A stretch of DNA of 64,000 nt from positions 152,246 to 216,245 of the forward strand of contig VYZI01000087.1 of NCBI GenBank assembly GCA_013397695.1, in the 5' to 3' direction. Position 1 is the stretch's first letter. Each line of letters begins with the position of its first letter. Shown piece by piece: positions 12,640 to 23,577 of the stretch. This stretch comes from Centropus unirufus (lineage: Eukaryota > Chordata > Aves > Cuculiformes > Centropidae). Under the pieces are notes generated by a model that saw only the letters and a program-made list of their open reading frames with translations, did not search any database and was not told the DNA's origin. Both the position numbers and the translations under genes were made by a program.

Positions 12640-15600
12640 TTGCAACTGGAGGCTTCTTGTAACATATTTAGGATGTTGGGTAGCGGGAGGAGTTAAATAC
12701 ACAAATGAAATAGTAGAAAATGGGTTGTGCATGCTCTGAGGAAAATGACTCATGCTTGGAGGCAAAAGCACCTTTCCTAGGGTCTGTGAATACCCCCCAG
12801 CAGCTCTTGGAGATCCTTGTTACATTCTCCCTTGGTTTGAAAACCAAGCAAGTGCCATGATTGGAGTGGAGTGTAATTCAGAGCTTTTGTTGGAGGAAAT
12901 TAGTTTGCTAAAACCAAAATAAATTGAGATTTTTATTCTCAGCCATTTTTTTTTCACAGGCAGGTTTTGTTTCTGTTTCTGAGAATGTCTTTATGTTTTC
13001 ATTTTGGAAGGGAGAAAAAAATCCCCCTGGTTGTCTCTGCAACAAATTTTCCTCTTGTTGCCTGCAACCCCAAGATTGACTGCACTGCAGAAATCCTGCA
13101 CATGTCAAAATCGAAATTAAATTAATTCATGGGTTTTAAAGATGTTGGAAGTGGTGAGAATCTGCTCCTCTCCCTGCCTTTTGTGGAAGTCCACAATGCT
13201 TCAACTAAGCCTGTTGCTTCGACTTCATCTGGATTTATGTCAGTGTCATTGAGAACATAACAGGCTCTGAACCTCTTTGAACTCTCTTGTCTAGAGGACA
13301 AGGGAAACGTGTAAACCCAGCTATTAAAAAGCATCTCTTCTAGTGCTGCTCAATTTAAAATACATCTGGAACAATAAAAAGAGTGACTGAGCTAGTGCTG
13401 CACTCGCTGAGCCATCACCCCATCATCCCACTGGCTGCAGAGCTTGCCGCTGCCTCTGCCCTGTTTTCCTTGCTTTCAAGTCGTCTTCTTTATAACCAGA
13501 GAAAAGTGACGCGTCTGCCAGTCTGCTCTGAAATGCAAGGATCCCAGAAGGTGAATTTGTGAATGGTCGGCTGGTCATTATGGGCCTCGGGGCCATCATT
13601 TTATTTTTTTTTTTTTCCACGCCAGTTGAGGGAGGAAGTTTGCAGGATGTTATCAGCATCCTGTTGCTGTGACCTGCTGAGCAATAGCATGTAAATATGT
13701 CTCCCCTTCACCACACCCCAGTGTCAACCTTTTGGCTCCTGTCTGCTGGCCATGTTCTGCAAGATTAATGTTTTTTTTTTCAATCGTATTTACAGCCCCA
13801 TATAGCTCAAAGAGATGGATTTTTAATTTTTTTTCCTTAGGAGTCTTTTCTTGATTTCCCTATATTCAATGCTATGAAACATTTGTAGTGACATTTCTAA
13901 AGTGTCTTAATGAGAACACTTCTGACACGGTGCAAGAATATCACCATGGGACACGGGGCAAACATGGTCAAGGTGTCTCATGTGTTTCTGCTTTACAAGA
14001 ACAGCAGAGAGGGATTTTATCTGTCTAGATAAGTAATGACTGGTTGGAGAGCACCAACAAAAAAACCCTAAAGCAACAAAAAAATCCCAATGAAACAACA
14101 CAAGAGAATTATTCTCTGTCTTGAGTGACAACAAATGCTTGTTTTTTTAGCTATTTCATGTGTTTTCTTCAGAGCAGTCAGTAATGCACAACTCGAACAA
14201 TCCATGTGCTGTGCTTTCACCAGCAGTCATGATATTGGCCATTATCCACCTAATTCTGTGTTCTCTGTCACTGGAGCTAGCCAGGCAGAGCAGCTTTCCA
14301 TTGGAAATAGCTTTGCCGCAATCGAATCCTTTGCAGGAAATGCCTTCATTTTACTGAAAAATGTCGAGAGAAGAATATGAAAGAGAGACCTGTTTGAGCC
14401 TTCTCATTTCATATTGATGTTCGTGTAATTCTATAATCACGCTGTAACTTTAATATTAGTGTAATATTTCAATCACCCTGAAACAAAACATTCCAATGGT
14501 TCCAAATATATATCTAGGCATTCTTTTTTCAAGGGGAAAAAGGGAAGAAAGTGAAGTGCCAACTGTTCGGACTGCCTCAGGGTGAACCCAAAACTCAGAC
14601 GCTCCTCTCAGAAAATGTTTTTTATTCTTTCTGCATCCCATACCCCAGACTGTCCGACCGCATTGCCGGCTTCTGAATATCATCATCAAAGGGTTTGACC
14701 CACAAGTTTATTTCCCTTCCAGACGTATCCCATGAGGATGCGCAGCATTCCGGTTTGGAAAACCTGGGCTTGAAAAGATGAGAGAAATTAATTGACCTGG
14801 TACAGCAGTGGTGTCCAGGTTTGACTCAGCCCTCCCACCCTTCCTCACAGCTTCCAGGTCTGGCACCCAATTTGAGTAGGGGTTACTGGAAGAATGGAGA
14901 ATTTGGAGACCAGAGATTCTCGTACATTTTTGAAAGTGGATGAGTGGGTAGAGAAGAGCATCATCTTTACCTCCTATGTGGGGATCCAGGCTGAGCACAA
15001 ATCCTATCAGATAGTAGAGCCTTTGCAGGGAAAGGAGGATTGCTGACAGCCTAGTGTAGAGAGAAGTGTCTGTCCAAAATATGGATCATGCTATACCCCA
15101 GAGAAGCCAACCAGGAAGTTGAAAGCAATGGGGAGCCATGTTTTGCTGGGTTTTCAGCTCACACAGCTAATTACACCTTTGCCGTGTGGTTTCTGCATTG
15201 CTGGGATGCATCATCTCAAGTGGGCTGCGATAGTTGAAGGCTAGGACTGTATGAGTGGCAGATGTCATGTGATTTTCCTGTTCTCTGATTTGTTGGAGAT
15301 ATTATTGGTAAGTATGGTCTCATCCATCCAGTTTCTGCCATGATTTCAGGTTGGTTTTTTTTTTACCTGCTGAACCCTGCTACTCCATAAAAGCCAGGTC
15401 ACTCCATCAGAGAGGCAGAACTTCCACAGCTGGGCAGACACCACTGCTGAAAACCTGGCCACTCAGTAGTACCTCGTCTTATGATGCTCCTGGGGCTCCT
15501 TCCCATGGCTTTTCCATGTCTGTGGGTCCCGATGCAACCGCCCTGCCCAGACTTCCCAGAAAGATCCCCATGTCCTCTCCCCAGTCTCAGGCTCCCAGCT

Positions 15601-15640
15601 CTGCTCCGCTCTCTCAGCAGCTGTCCACTCATTGAGAAAT
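12640..15640. other. Unique non-coding DNA
   Basis: No gene recognised. There are T-runs near 13.60, 13.77 and 15.36 kb. The interval 14.1-14.5 kb is AT-rich. Open frames of up to 96 codons on either strand (for example minus 14708-14998) have no recognisable domain. Confidence 0.55.
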
Positions 15641-15654
15641 TACTCCCCAAGGCT

Positions 15655-15860
15655 GCTTGAGAATACAAATGAGCATGCAACAGAAACAATAAATTATGCC
15701 GACTGTCACAGATCCTGCCAGGAGATGCAACAGCCGAGGCTGATTCAAACGGTATTAATTCAACATACCGACAGAGAAGCTGTTGGGGTTATTGTTATCA
15801 CGGCGCCTCGGCAAGGCTGTCACCTCCGTGCCAGCTGTCAGGGTGACAAGGTGCATTTAA
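15655..15860. promoter_or_regulatory. TGTCA-rich non-coding island (possible TALE-homeodomain enhancer)
   Basis: TGTCA, the core bound by MEIS/PKNOX/TGIF homeodomain proteins, occurs at 15704-15708, 15819-15823 and 15836-15840, and in reverse (TGACA) at 15844-15848. Three of the four lie within 30 bp. The island also has an AACAATAAATTATG SOX/homeodomain-like stretch near 15685, a GTATTAATTC word, and several CpGs that have survived. No gene explains it. The texture resembles a conserved developmental element. The motif identities are established knowledge; function here is inference. Confidence 0.35.
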
Positions 15861-16490
15861 GGATAAATCCTTGGGGAGGATGTGTTGTTGTTCCTCCTTA
15901 CCTGCGGGTTTGCTTTGCAAATGCGAAACTCCTGGGGATGTGAGTTTGGCTTCTGGAGCAGCCCTGAATATCACATCTTGGTATTCTGGCTCCCAGCTAA
16001 TGGGATCCTCATGGGACAAACCAAGATGTCCATGGCGTGATGGTTGTCAAGCAAGGTATTTCAGCCACTTTTCTGTGTGCTGGCTTGGAATTTAGGCTTT
16101 TTACCCTCAGTGCTCAGTATGAGCTTACGGGACAGAGCTTTGATCTGGGGGGAGGAGCAATAAGGGGTGGAGACTCTTACCTGACTGAGGCCAACGAGTA
16201 CGAGTGGAGTCACCCTCATCACCGTGAGAAGGCAGTGTCAGCTTTTATCATCCTAAGTGTGCTCCGTGATGCATCACCTGGATACCACAATGTTGTGACA
16301 TTGTTTGTCCAGGGCCCTTCCTATTCTCAGAAAAAGCTGGTGTTTGCTATAGGGAGAAAAAGCAGCCTCCAGCAAGAATAATTTTCATTTAAGGTCCTAC
16401 GCAAGCTGGTCCGCTTTTAGGGCTCTTCAGGGAAAGGACACTTCTAACTTGATTTTTATCCAGTGGCCTATTTTTCATCAGCTCAGAGGT
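15861..16490. other. Unique non-coding DNA with a chance open frame
   Basis: A plus-strand frame at 16037-16381 (114 codons) is open, but it shows no domain, no homologue I recognise and no convincing splice sites. I treat it as chance. Confidence 0.5.
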
Positions 16491-16499
16491 AAAGCTGCC

Positions 16500-16860
16500 T
16501 TGGTTGGTCCTTGCTGCCAGCGAGTGGGTCAGTCAGAGCTACGCAGCTCTTCGCAGGAGCTGCCAAGTAACATCAACTGTCCCTTTGCACCCTGCGCCTG
16601 GGGGATAGTAAATCTGTAGGCAAACATTAGGCCTTCCTGAAAAGCCTGACATTGCAGGGAGAAAATAAAAAGCTGGAGGATTTTATTATCTTTCTCCTTA
16701 TTGTCCTTTTTATTGCCTTTTGGAGTCACCCTGGAGAGCAATCTCCATCTCACATCATGGCCCTGCCAGACTTCCTCTGCTGTCGCTGTGACCCGAGAAA
16801 TACTGGCCAAAGCTTTCCTCTGCTCAGAGCATTAATGAACCCGGCCCCTCATTAGAGTCA
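16500..16860. promoter_or_regulatory. Possible conserved non-coding element
   Basis: This stretch combines a T-rich core with ATTATC and ATTGTCC words (16.68-16.72 kb), GGAGTCACC, and two ATTA-type homeodomain cores around 16,830-16,855 (ATTAATGA and CATTAG). No frame on either strand is convincing. The mixture of AT-rich homeodomain words with GC-containing unique sequence resembles known vertebrate enhancers, but this is weak evidence. Confidence 0.25.
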
Positions 16861-19000
16861 TAAACTCAATGGAGCCCAATTTCTGCAGGGTCTGTGGGCC
16901 TACAGTGGGTCTTTTCTCCCCAAACCCTCATCCTTTCTCCTTGCAAATATGGGCAAGAATTTGCACTTGCATTTGAGAGGTAGAGAGATCACAGATTTTT
17001 TTGTTTGCATGGCTTGTGCCGCAGTGGGAAGTCTCTGAAATTCCCTGATAATCCAGGGCTGGCTCCAAGGGCGGTCTGCGCGGGGGAGAGGCTCAGCATC
17101 TGGCAGGAACCTGGAGAGATGCTTCTTGCAAGGGAACTATGTGCTCTGCTAATTCGTTAAGCACTTATCTCCTGCTCTTTCTCTTAAGGAAGACAGAGTT
17201 GGAGTGGAGGAGGTCTGGGGCAGACCAGGCGGCCACTTGCAACATCCATATATCCTTTAAAGAGTAGATGTGAGACACCATTGCTGAGGTCAGCATGAGA
17301 TTATAGGGACGCCTTTTTACCCTTATCTCTCCAAAATATGAAGCCTGGCCTCTCCTTTCTTGGAAATCAAGGGTTGAATAAAAAAATGCATATTGAAATG
17401 CTGGGGTGCATATGCTGGTACTAATGTTCTCTTGCAGCAATGTGCCCAGCTGCATCATCAACTGGAGACAGTCTTCACCCCTTAATACCAAGCCCTGGAG
17501 GTAGTCATCACCTTATTCCAGCACAACTATAGTCAGTGAGGATTTATCCACCAAGAAGTCATGCTCGGTCGTGTTGTTAGGGAACTGCTGAATATCAGAT
17601 GTGATGGTGATAACTTTTCAGGTACAGCTGTAATGTGATTTCCCCGTGTTGACCAAGGTTTTGCTGGGATGTATTGTTTGGATTTCCCTCATAGCAACCA
17701 AAGAAATCCTTTAAGGAAAAAAAATCATTGACGCTTCCTCCCAGTTTTTGCTTGCTCCTGCCAGCAGCACCCTCCAGCCCCGGCCAATTCTTGCTCCCCC
17801 TTCCAAGAAAGCAGGGGATTTTTCAGCATAAAAGGAAGGAAGGATAACCTACCATCAACAGGTCATTGCCCGGCGAAGGCTTGCAAGCCTGGAGGAAATG
17901 TGTACCCAACAGGCCCATATTTCAACAACCGGGCTTTGTGTAGGTTGCCAACTTAGAATGCGTGTGTGTTTGCAGCGTTTGACCTTTGTCTCCCAGCAGT
18001 AACTATGGTCCAGCTTGCCTTCCTATGTATCTTCTTCTTTAAGCAACAACTTTGATGTAAGTACACTAATAACATGCTTACGCACCTGCTTCTGTGGCTG
18101 GAGTTGGTCCAAACATGAGCTCTGTTTTGCCAGGACATTTTTCTGAGAAACTTTACCAGCCAAAAAAAATATGGACTAGATTTTCTTTCTGCATTTGCTT
18201 CAAAGCATGAGACGTTGGGTAAGCTGCCTCAAAAGCTTAAAAAATTCTGCTTGAAATAGAAATACTCTCCCAGAGCATTCAGCCAAACTGCTTCATCCAT
18301 CCCTATGGATGCTGGGTTTGATGGGCTGCTTTCATGCCAGTCGCAGCCACTGAAGAACTCTTTCCCTTGGCTGCACCTTTCTGCCAGAAAGCAGCAGTCC
18401 CCTCATGCCAGAGCCACTGAAGCTGCATTTGCAGCAGGGTCTGATCTTTGCACTCATCAGCTCCTGGCTCATCACACAGCTCCATGCTACAGCTGGGCTG
18501 CTCAGAACTCCTTTTATGTCCAATGACATTCCCATCGTACTTCCAAGGTCACTGTTTTGGCTGACTCACCCAGGACAAACCCGGGGTTTTCCAGCAGCCA
18601 AAGCTGCAACATGCAGATTTCTTTTTGCCTGGCTTTTTTTCTTTGTGTGTTTTTTTTTTTTTTTCCCCCTATGTGTGAACCCTCTGAAACCTTCCTGGCC
18701 TGATTCTGCACAACCTGGCAGTGTTCAGCCAAGATATCCCCTCTTCCTTCTGCTCCTTCCGGGAAAGGTTAGAGGAGGTCCAGGTTTCTCACGGGTGTGT
18801 ATGGTACCTTCTTTGCACTTTGGGTAAGGCAAATGAGGAAGACTTAATAGGTGTTGAGTTAAATGGAGCATAAAAAATCCAACAACGTATTATCTGAGAT
18901 TTTCAGATGATTCTTGAAGTTGGATATTTAAGGAAAATGGCAAGTGAAATATCTACAGAAATACACACTGTGAGCAGATTCTGGCCAGATATCAGCAGGT
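16861..19000. other. Unique non-coding DNA
   Basis: No gene recognised. The plus-strand frame at 18405-18827 (140 codons) runs through a poly-T tract and encodes a phenylalanine run, typical of a spurious frame. Nothing else distinctive is visible. Confidence 0.55.
18650..18664. repeat. Poly-T run (15)
   Basis: Fifteen T residues followed by five C. A homopolymer tract, possibly the reversed tail of an old retroposed sequence, though no body is recognisable on the minus strand. Confidence 0.9.
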
Positions 19001-19007
19001 CAGGACC

Positions 19008-19390
19008 CTGGTGAAAATACAAAGGGGCACGGATCTGTTAGAGCAAGCCCAGAGAAGGGAGACAAAGATGATCGGGGGACTGAAGCACCTGCCCAGTGAG
19101 GACAGGCTGAGAGACTTGGGATTGTTCAGCCTAGGGAAGAGAAGGCTCTGGGGAGACCTTACAGGAGCCTTCCAGTACTTAAAGTGGCCTACAGGAAAGC
19201 TGGGGAATGGCTCTTTATCAGGGAGTGCAGTGACAGAATGAAGGGGTATGATTTAAAGCTGAAAGAGAGGCGATTTAGATTAGATATTGGGAAGAATTTT
19301 TTTCCTGTGAGGCTGGTGAGGCACTGGTCCAGGCTGCCCAGAGATTCCCATCCCTGGGTATGTTCAAGGCCAGGTTGGATGGGACTTTGA
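19008..19390 (+). pseudogene. CR1 ORF2 C-terminal remnant, frameshifted
   Basis: The end of the CR1 ORF2 reading frame survives in two frames. The first (to about 19180) contains DLLEQAQRRETKMIGGLKHL and then QYLK. The frame then shifts near 19180-19186, at a short G-run before GCCTAC. The family sequence continues in another frame with YRKAGEW and RRFRLDIGKNFF, then RHWSRLPR. Just after that, near 19340, the sequence appears about a dozen bases shorter than the usual family form before the phrase HPWVCSRPG. The catalytic reverse-transcriptase core and the endonuclease are entirely absent because of 5' truncation. It cannot make a working protein. Confidence 0.85.
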
Positions 19391-19475
19391 GCAGCCTGAT
19401 CCAGTGGGAAGTGTCCCTGCCCATGGCAGGGAGGTTGGAACTAGTTGATATTTGTGGACCTTTCTAACCCAAACC

Positions 19476-19496
19476 ATTCTATGATTCTATGATTCT
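19476..19496 (+). repeat. CR1 3'-terminal (ATTCTATG)n
   Basis: Units at 19476-19483 and 19484-19491 plus a partial unit. This octamer array is the recognised 3' end of avian CR1 and fixes the insertion's orientation and 3' boundary. Confidence 0.95.
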
Positions 19497-20059
19497 GACC
19501 TTGCCTCTTGCCCTTAGCAAGCATCTGGGACAGAATCTCATGAGTGTATCACGCTGTGTGGAGTGGTCATGGTCATATCCCCATTTCATTTACCTTTGTA
19601 CATCTACCCCAAAACCTAGAGAAGTTCTTTGAGTTTGGGAAAAAAGTATAGAAAAATCCAGATTTTCTCCCCAAACTCGAAGCTGAGCATTGCAATACCT
19701 GCCTTAAAATTTTCGAAGTGCATTATCACTCTCTGACTGCAAAGAATCTTTTCTATCACTCAGAAGCCCTTCAAAAGAACTCAAGCAGAGTCAGCAATTG
19801 GACAACTCTCCGAGAGGGGTTTTATTCCCTGGATGGTTCCCTGGACAAACTGATGCCCCCTCCTTACTGGAGGGAGCTGACAGAGCATAAAAAGGGGACA
19901 GGAAAAAAAACATTCAGCTGTGGCATTTGCTGGTTGCGTGCAGCCACAGGCAGGAACTGCTTCCTCTGTTTGCAGGCTTTTAGGGAAAGGAGAGCTCAAT
20001 GGAGTTGCTAAATTAGAAAGAAGTGAAAAAATATTGCTGTGAACAACAGAATGCTTAGC

Positions 20060-20083
20060 TTTTTTTTTTTTCTTTCTTTTTTT
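20060..20083. repeat. T-rich tract
   Basis: T homopolymer blocks interrupted by single C residues, followed by A-rich sequence. Low complexity. Confidence 0.85.
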
Positions 20084-20154
20084 AAAACAAAAAACACTAA
20101 ACCTTGGAGTGATTTACATGGGAAAAGGGAGCCGGAAACAATTTTAGAGGCTGT

Positions 20155-20235
20155 TTTCCAAATTGATGAATAACAGAAGATACAATGGTTAAAGCAAATG
20201 GCCCAAATTTCCTGCTGTTTTAAACAGCTGAATAG
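20155..20235. promoter_or_regulatory. SOX-type site beside an inverted repeat (weak candidate element)
   Basis: ACAATGG (20182-20188) matches the SOX-family core. About 25 bp downstream is a 7-bp inverted repeat with one spacer base, GCTGTTT-T-AAACAGC (20214-20228). No frame explains the sequence. Evidence for function is weak. Confidence 0.22.
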
Positions 20236-23200
20236 ATACTAAAAACAAGGGTACCCTGTTTTTCTTCTTATAGAGCTGGCAAAGATATTTTTTTTTCTGG
20301 GATATTTTGGTTTTGGAGGGGTCAGTATTGTAGAGAAGACAGAGGCAAAGTGGCTGCCAGGGGTCCATGCTGCGGTGGCCACTCCATCGGGCAGGATGTG
20401 CGGGAATTATAGAGGTGGGGAAGAGCGATGCAGGCCAGAAGAGTCATTTTGAATTATTTCTGGTGAATAATGCTGCAAGTATGAGTCATAAGAAGGGATC
20501 TGAAACTTCCTTTTGGATTTTTTTGTTATATCTGTGGGTAGACATTTGATTTCTCCTCTGTTTGAGGCTTACTTTCCTCCAGAGCTGAGCGTATTTCCGT
20601 TGTGACCCTTGCCCCTCAACAGCCCCACTGGACGAGCGTACATGTTTGGCTCCAGCCAAACACAAACTGGAAACTTTTATTCCTCCCTGCAAAAGTCTTT
20701 GATGCTTCCAGAAAATATTCTTGTTTTGCTTTGAGGAAAAGAGAGGTTGGATGTGATCCCTGCAAAGCTATTGTCCTCCTCTTCTTAGCCAAGGTTCAGC
20801 AGTTAGAGCACTTGTTGGATATCTGTGTTCTAATCTCTCTTATCAGTGATAGAGCAATCTAAGGAAGCCTCCAAGTGAGCCTTTCTTAATGTTCTCTTGC
20901 AGCTATTTTGCACCACCTGTGCAAAATCATGAAGCTGAGAAGGGATTTTGGAGGGTTAAATGGACAAACTACATCTTTTTTGTTATCTTTGCAAGCAAAC
21001 TGTTTGTTCTTAGCTGGGGTGTAAAAGATTGTGGCTCAAGAGCACGGTAAAAAGTAGGGGTTATAGGGTGAGCTTCCACTCTTCTGGGCTGAAGAAGTTC
21101 TCTCCAGCCTGTCCAGACTACTGCATGGACATCACTGGAAAATGTCCCCTGGTTTTGGGACCTGGTTAAGAGTTTTCCACCAGCACTTGTCACTAATTAT
21201 TTCCCCCAAAGTGGATATTTTCTGCTTCCAAAGCAATTTTATGTAGGAAACATGAGGAGTATCTTGGATGTTGCTAAGTTGATAGCTTCCATCTTCTGTT
21301 TGGTGCATCTTGTGAGCATGTCGGCCTCTTGTGCTGCCCAATGAAATGCAGCTTCTCTGGGCTGCTTTGGGCTTTGAACACTCTTGAGATAATGAATCGC
21401 TTTCCGTGATCCCTTCTCCAATCTCTCCAACATTTCTTTCTCCTAAAAATCTGGGAACTCCACCAGGCAGTTGCACCCACTTAATCAAATAAGAGTAACT
21501 GCATATGGCAAATTAAGTTGTTAAATGCACTCAAAAAGTTATCTTGCTTTTCACTTCTGGGATGAACACTTACCTCTCCCCAAACATCTCCTCTTCCTCA
21601 GGCTTATGGATTAGTCAGAGCATATATTCCATGTGTAAAGCAAAGCCACAAATACAAAATCCCTTTCTTGGGTTGCTTCCCATGATAACCAAAGACTGAT
21701 AAATCATGTCATGTATTTATGGACTCCACAAGCAAGTTGTCATTCAAAACGCCACTTGTAGCTTTCAAGCCCCAATGAATTATTGCGTATGCAGTACACA
21801 CCTCTTCCTCAACAACACATTCAGATGTCAGGATGCTGAGAAGCACTTTCCTCTGGAAGGCTCATTCAGGCCTCAGGAAAAAAGGTTTCAAACCACTCTG
21901 GTGTTTTTAACTAATTCTTTCCCAGTTTTGGGGGCAAGCTTAGATGTTCTGCTGAGACATCATGACTGTCAGTCTTCTCGACTGTAATTTGATATGAAAT
22001 GAGGGAAGGCCTCGGATGCTGAGCCCATGCAAAGTTTCACAGAAGTTACTTGATCGTATAAAGGGAATGAGAGTTTCTGCGAACTGTGTGGTTTCCCAAG
22101 CTTGTGTTCCTCAAGGGGAAGGCCTTTCTCATCTCATGGGCTTCCCAAAGGACTACCATGTGGCCACCAGCAGCAGCGGTGATGCTGAGATGGAGGTGAG
22201 ACAAAACATGAACAAGAGATTGGTGACTGAGGGAAAGAATCCTTAGGTGGAAATTAATCCTCCCCAGGAAATGCCTCCTGCATGAGTGTGGAGAAGATAT
22301 GAAGAAAATCCGTGGTGAGGGAGTCACTGTGTTTTTTGTGATCTTTCTACAACAGACTAAATCTCCATACTCGTAGCCAGGCTCTGCCAGATCTAGCAGT
22401 TCATTTTACCACACACCAGCACTTCTCACTCCTACCAGCACATGAGCTGGATCCTAGCCATGAAGATGCTTTTGGCTTTCAAAGAGGCTGATGTGACATG
22501 CCTTGACAGATAGTTCTTGAAGAGGTCTTTAGATCTAAAACAAAACTCACTGTACCAAGAAAACATGGCCCGTATTTTACCTTGAGCTACTCAGGTGCAA
22601 GGTTTGCTCTGCTTTGTAGAAACCCAGCGTCTGGCATTGACACCAGGGTGTGGCAGCAAAAGTCCACTGTGAAATGTAGGCTGAGATTTTTGGATCATGA
22701 CTACAGGTCCCTGATTTACCATACGCTGTTTTAGGATGTAAACTCAAGTTTTACAGATGAAAAAGCTGCTTCAGATCTGAGTTTATGAGGAGCAGCGATG
22801 TATGGGAGGAGGGTGAGTGCCTCACATTGTACAAGCCCCCAGGGAGGATGTCTACGACACGAGGCTGATGCTGAGCTCAGAGGCAGTACGCAAACTTCTG
22901 AACCACACACTGCTAATAAATAATTATATATGTCCACCTAATGTCATTTGCAGAGCTTAGCATGGGTGTGGGGTTGCACACGCAGAAAGCCCTTTGTTCC
23001 TGGAGACCAGCTCTGGCCCCAAGCTCAGGATGCCCAGGAGTTTCATGTGTACCCAAGGACAAAGGCTGGCAAGCGATGAAAGGACTCCCGCACTCGTTTA
23101 CTGCACTGGTGTCTATACGTATTACGTCAGCAAGGATGGAGGCTGCTGTCATCAGATGAGATGGATACAACACTCTTGACGTGGTGGGGTTACTCTACCA

Positions 23201-23558
23201 GGGCTGGGTGGGAAGCAGGTCATGGGAGAGAAATGCTTTTGCCTGAAGAGAGTGGTAGAGCTCAGTAGATTTTGGATGTTCATGGGATCCTGCATGAAGT
23301 TGACATGGTGCACAACATTTCAGTTGCCTGCAGTGAGTTCCTACAAGGGTGGCTGCTAATCAGGCAACAAGGGTTGGTGTGAGAGGCTGCTGGGAAAGGG
23401 GATGAAAAGTGAGGAGTCGATGGCAGTGTGCTGAGGAAGCCCCACTGTAAGTATTTTCCTGCCCTAGGATGACCAACGTACATCCTGAGAAAAGGGTACT
23501 TGCATTGTGTGGCCTGCTGCTCTGCCCATCCTGCCAGGAACAATGAGGTGGCCATTAA

Positions 23559-23577
23559 AAAAAAAAATAAAAAGACA
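23559..23577. repeat. A-rich tract
   Basis: A homopolymer interrupted by a single T. It has no recognisable retroposon body upstream. Confidence 0.85.

Larger units (their letters stand above)
19008..19497 (+). mobile_element. CR1 non-LTR retrotransposon, 5'-truncated 3' end
   Basis: CR1 is the dominant LINE of birds and reptiles. This copy is the last ~490 bp of the element on the plus strand. It runs from the C-terminal part of ORF2 (reverse-transcriptase protein) through the short 3' UTR to the diagnostic terminus. Two and a half ATTCTATG units (19476-19496) close it, with no poly-A tail, as expected for CR1. The UTR phrase around CCCATGGCAGGG and the ORF2 phrases RFRLDIGKNFF and GLFSLGKRRL are family hallmarks. 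The 5' end is the usual truncation from incomplete reverse transcription and is approximate here. The copy is inactive. Divergence looks moderate, so this is a bird-typical but not very recent insertion. Confidence 0.96.

Noticed and set aside
18405..18827. Plus-strand frame of 140 codons
   Set aside because: Contains a phenylalanine run from a poly-T tract and no domain.
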